Assembly: GCA_041645035.1 (NCBI GenBank)
Contig: JBAZQU010000025.1
Location: 1 to 16,423, forward strand
DNA length: 16,423 nucleotides
Direction of reading: 5' to 3'
Source of the DNA: 2-02-FULL-48-14 sp041645035
GTDB lineage: Bacteria; Patescibacteriota; Gracilibacteria; UBA1369; 2-02-FULL-48-14
Shown here: positions 13,835 through 16,423 of the stretch, piece by piece
Numbering within the stretch: position 1 is the first letter of the stretch
Layout: each line of letters begins with the position of its first letter
Notes under the pieces: model-generated
The model's database searches: none
Seen by the model: only the letters and a program-made list of their open reading frames with translations
Told to the model about the DNA's origin: nothing
Translations under genes and position numbers: made by a program

Positions 13835-15334
13835 TTAGGCTAACTTCTCATCGATCTTTTTTCTGAATTCTTCGGGGATGGCGCCAAACAAATAGAGGAG
13901 TGCCCCGTAGAAGGCCGCACCTCCGATGGAAAGCACAAGCACATTCAAATTTTGAAGTCCCCACAAATGGTAAGTAGGGTCTTTTAAGTAATAAACCGCG
14001 GCGCCCATGAGCAGGCCCGCACAGGCCGTTTTTACCAAAGCCCAGACGTCAAAGCGATAATGAATATAGCGCCGCGCCACAGCATACGACGCCACCAAAA
14101 TAAAGAATTCAATAAACACGCCTGTCCACGCTGTTCCGCGGAAGCCAAAGCGCGGGATCATATATAAATTAAGGGCAATGTTTATCAGCGCGGCACTTCC
14201 GTTGATCCACAAAAGATGGGCCTGTTTTCCTACCGCAATCAGCGAGTAGTTAAACGTGCTGTTGAGGAACATAAAAAACATCGCGAGCACCAAAATTTGC
14301 AATGCGTAATCGGACCCATAAATACCCTTATCCAGTTGACTCAAAAACTCCGGCTGTGTGATAAGAAAAATAATTGGATAAGCCAGAATGTAGAGGCCCA
14401 TCGTCATCGGCAGTGCGGCCATGAACAAAAAGTTGAAAGCCAATTGCACGATTCGCTCCGCTTTCCCGCTTCCTTCTCGCAAAGCCCTGGAAAGCACCGG
14501 TAAAACGCTATTCATAAAATAAACCGGGATCACATTCAAAATTTCCAAAATGCGCATGGCCGGCCCTAAATAACCCAGTTCTTTGGGGCCATTCATAAAG
14601 AGCAACATTAAACTGCTCACGCGGAAATAAACCATATTAAGAATGAGCGCCGCGCCGTACGGCGCGGCCGTAATCGCCACTTCTTTCCAGTATTCTTTAG
14701 CGAATTGCGGGCGTATTTTTTGTACCTTGAGAACGAAATAGAACGTGAACAAAAATGAAAACAAATTCCCCACCACGCCCGCCACCATCAATTGATTAAA
14801 CGCTGCTTGCGAGGGCGCCTCTGCGTAAAAATAAAAAATTACCGCGATCATCCATGCCAGCGAAATCACCTTCCCAAGCACGAGGCCCCACGTGGAATAC
14901 TGCATTTTAAGATCCACCTGCAGCACGCTGGAAACCGTTCCATGCATAATCGCCAAAAATACGGAGAGCGATGCTACTGCCACCCCCATCGGGATGTAAG
15001 TTTCTTCGTAAGCGGGGATCAAAAATGCAGCCACCACCGCCAGAGACATCATAATAATGCCCATACTCATGCGCATTCCCAAAATATTATTCGCAATGAA
15101 AGTCCGGTCTCGCTCGCCCTTGCTCATCTCACGCACGGCAATGGTAAAAAGCCCCAAATCCGCCGCGATTCCAAAGAAAGCCAAAAACTCGTAAACCGCC
15201 GTGTACATTCCATAACCCTCCACGCTCAGAAAGTGCGAAATGATCTTAAGAATCACGATACTGAGCCCCGCCATTATGGCGCGACCAAACACCTGAACCG
15301 CGGTGTTGGAGAGAATTTTCTTTGCGGTAGACAT
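13835..15334 (-). CDS. MOP-superfamily flippase (polysaccharide biosynthesis/Wzx-like)
   Basis: The 499-residue integral membrane protein has about 12-14 hydrophobic segments from start to end. The N-terminus MSTAKKILSNTAVQVFGRAI, then HFLSVEGYGMYTAVYEFLAFFGIAADLGL, is typical of polysaccharide-synthesis transporters in the MOP (MATE/Wzx/MurJ) superfamily. These flip lipid-linked sugars across the cytoplasmic membrane. Lipid II (MurJ) or O-unit-type substrates cannot be told apart here. I chose the ATG at 15332-15334: the longer open frame to 15691 lies antisense to prfB and is serine-rich with no transporter character. The start codon overlaps the prfB start in a CATG palindrome. No glycosyltransferase genes adjoin it within the window. 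Confidence 0.88.
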   Translation of the reverse strand: MSTAKKILSNTAVQVFGRAIMAGLSIVILKIISHFLSVEGYGMYTAVYEFLAFFGIAADLGLFTIAVREMSKGERDRTFIANNILGMRMSMGIIMMSLAVVAAFLIPAYEETYIPMGVAVASLSVFLAIMHGTVSSVLQVDLKMQYSTWGLVLGKVISLAWMIAVIFYFYAEAPSQAAFNQLMVAGVVGNLFSFLFTFYFVLKVQKIRPQFAKEYWKEVAITAAPYGAALILNMVYFRVSSLMLLFMNGPKELGYLGPAMRILEILNVIPVYFMNSVLPVLSRALREGSGKAERIVQLAFNFLFMAALPMTMGLYILAYPIIFLITQPEFLSQLDKGIYGSDYALQILVLAMFFMFLNSTFNYSLIAVGKQAHLLWINGSAALINIALNLYMIPRFGFRGTAWTGVFIEFFILVASYAVARRYIHYRFDVWALVKTACAGLLMGAAVYYLKDPTYHLWGLQNLNVLVLSIGGAAFYGALLYLFGAIPEEFRKKIDEKLA

Positions 15335-16423
15335 GTCGCAAGGTATTCTAGGCCTCGTGATACAAGAAATCAAAGACCGGCTGCTGCTCCTCCAGGATGA
15401 GGTAAAAAAATCTCTCGAACACCTGGATTTGCCTCTAAAAAAATCCAAGCTCGCTGCGTTGGAGCTAGAAATGTCCGCCGCAGACTTTTGGGACGACCAA
15501 ACAAACGCCCAAAAAATTTCCAAAGAAGCCGGGCTCATCCGCGAAACCGTTGAAGCTTGGGAAAAACTACAACACGACGTACAGAGTCTTTTGGATCTCA
15601 ATGAAATGATAGACCCGTCCGACACCGCGACCATTAAGCAATTGGAAGCAGACACGAAAGAAGCCGAAAAAACACACAATCGCCTGAACATCGAGCTTTA
15701 TCTCAGCGGCCCTTACGATGCCAACGACGTCATCCTCTCTTTCCATGCGGGCACCGGTGGCGTGGACGCCCAAGATTTTGCCGAAATGCTCATGCGCATG
15801 TACCTGCGCTACTGCGAAAACCGTGGCTGGAAAACCATGCAACTGGACATCTCTCCCGGAGAAGAAGCGGGGATAAAAAGCGCCTCCTTTCGAGTGGAAG
15901 GAGCCTACGCCTATGGCTATCTCAAGCACGAACACGGTGTGCATCGCCTTGTGCGCCTCTCCCCTTTTAACGCCAAACAGAGCCGCGAAACGTCTTTTGC
16001 CATGGTAGAAGTGGTGCCGGATATGAAGGAGGTGAAATTGGAAATCAAAGACGACGACCTGGAATGGGATTTCTTCCGCGCGGGCGGCGCCGGAGGACAA
16101 AATGTGAATAAAACCAGCACGGCCGCCCGAGTTACCCACAAACCCACCGGCCTCTCGGTGGCCTGTCAAACAGAGCGCAGCCAGGTTCAAAACCGTGAAA
16201 ATGCCCTCAACATGCTGAAGGCCAAACTCCTCGCGTTGCAAGAAAAACACCACCTGGCCACCATCCAGGAAATCCGCGGTGAACACGTGCAACATTCCTG
16301 GGGCAACCAAATCCGCTCTTACGTTTTGCAACCTTATCAAATGGTCAAGGATCACCGTACGGATTATGAAACCAGCCAGGTGGACAAAGTGCTAAACGGC
16401 GAACTTGACGAATTCATTGAAGC
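15333..16423 (+). CDS. prfB: Peptide chain release factor 2, partial at window end
   Basis: RF2 ends translation at UGA and UAA. About 363 residues are present, running off the window at DEFIEA. By comparison with E. coli RF2 only about 8 residues are missing. Diagnostic motifs are SPF (210-212), the RF2 stop-codon recognition tripeptide, and GGQ (254-256), the peptidyl-tRNA hydrolysis motif, in RAGGAGGQNVNKT. Other family matches are FHAGTGGVDAQDFAEMLMRM, EGAYAYGYLKHEHGVHRLVR and SWGNQIRSYVLQPY. The frame is continuous, with no in-frame UGA in the N-terminal region, so the usual programmed +1 frameshift is absent. The start may be ATG 15333, which shares CATG with the flippase start, or GTG 15357, which has AGG nearby. 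RF2 presence supports UGA as a stop. Confidence 0.95.
   Translation, partial: MSQGILGLVIQEIKDRLLLLQDEVKKSLEHLDLPLKKSKLAALELEMSAADFWDDQTNAQKISKEAGLIRETVEAWEKLQHDVQSLLDLNEMIDPSDTATIKQLEADTKEAEKTHNRLNIELYLSGPYDANDVILSFHAGTGGVDAQDFAEMLMRMYLRYCENRGWKTMQLDISPGEEAGIKSASFRVEGAYAYGYLKHEHGVHRLVRLSPFNAKQSRETSFAMVEVVPDMKEVKLEIKDDDLEWDFFRAGGAGGQNVNKTSTAARVTHKPTGLSVACQTERSQVQNRENALNMLKAKLLALQEKHHLATIQEIRGEHVQHSWGNQIRSYVLQPYQMVKDHRTDYETSQVDKVLNGELDEFIE

Noticed and set aside
14792..15400. A 202-codon open frame on the plus strand
   Set aside because: It is antisense to the flippase, with composition (many His and Arg) typical of shadow frames of a membrane protein gene.
15335..15691. A longer flippase reading frame with 119 extra N-terminal residues
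   Set aside because: This part is antisense to the clearly coding prfB start region, is serine- and cysteine-rich, and has no transporter character. The family-like sequence begins at the ATG at 15334.
15567..16355. A 262-codon open frame on the minus strand
   Set aside because: It lies wholly antisense to prfB, whose SPF and GGQ motifs are unmistakable. The antisense protein matches no family I know.
1..16423. CRISPR arrays, rRNA genes, ordinary tRNA genes and intrinsic terminators
   Set aside because: Reading both strands, I found no regularly spaced repeats, no tRNA-like structure other than tmRNA, and no convincing GC hairpin followed by a T run.

Overview
The window looks like a compact bacterial chromosome segment of the Candidate Phyla Radiation (Patescibacteria) type, perhaps Peregrinibacteria-like. 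That placement is a guess from short spacers, weak Shine-Dalgarno signals, the mix of housekeeping genes and a lone SLH-domain protein; no rRNA is present to settle it. The code is standard: aroC and rnj end at TGA where their families normally end, and the window carries a release factor 2 gene. Recoding of UGA to glycine, as in Gracilibacteria and Absconditabacteria, is therefore unlikely.

Layout. 13-1128 (-) is aroC. It is divergent from a small exported SLH protein (1259-1645, +), and back-to-back sigma70-type promoters lie between them. The 3' end of the SLH gene overlaps a GIY-YIG nuclease gene (1553-1876, -). That gene sits 3 bases behind an ABC-F ATPase gene (1880-3346, -), which lies behind a methyltransferase-like orphan (3382-4353, -). 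Next come a degenerate mobile-element end (about 4408-4528) and a zinc-metallopeptidase gene broken by two frameshifts (4546-5165, -). The tmRNA gene ssrA (5223-5651, -) has its own promoter and encodes an unusually long tag of 27 codons. mfd (5709-8978, -) and dnaN (8990-10096, -) form a tight pair. Upstream of dnaN, about 400 bp without a gene carries two perfect DnaA boxes and an AT-rich tract, so it is a candidate replication origin. rnj (RNase J) follows (10504-12369, -).

Between rnj and a divergent MORN-repeat lipoprotein gene (12666-13826, +) sits a 207-bp MITE-like element, with 23-bp terminal inverted repeats and an 8-bp target-site duplication. The last two genes are a MOP-superfamily flippase (13835-15334, -) and prfB (from 15333, +, running off the window). 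Their start codons share one CATG palindrome.

The genes group into replication and repair (dnaN, mfd, possible oriC), RNA decay and translation quality control (rnj, ssrA, prfB, ABC-F), aromatic biosynthesis (aroC) and cell envelope (SLH protein, MORN lipoprotein, flippase). The stretch from about 3382 to 5165 looks like an accessory patch: orphan methyltransferase, mobile-element remnant and pseudogene. No tRNA gene (other than tmRNA), rRNA gene, CRISPR array or intact transposase gene was seen. The strongest new-looking items are the MITE family, the candidate oriC, the long tmRNA tag and the overlapping start codons of the flippase gene and prfB.
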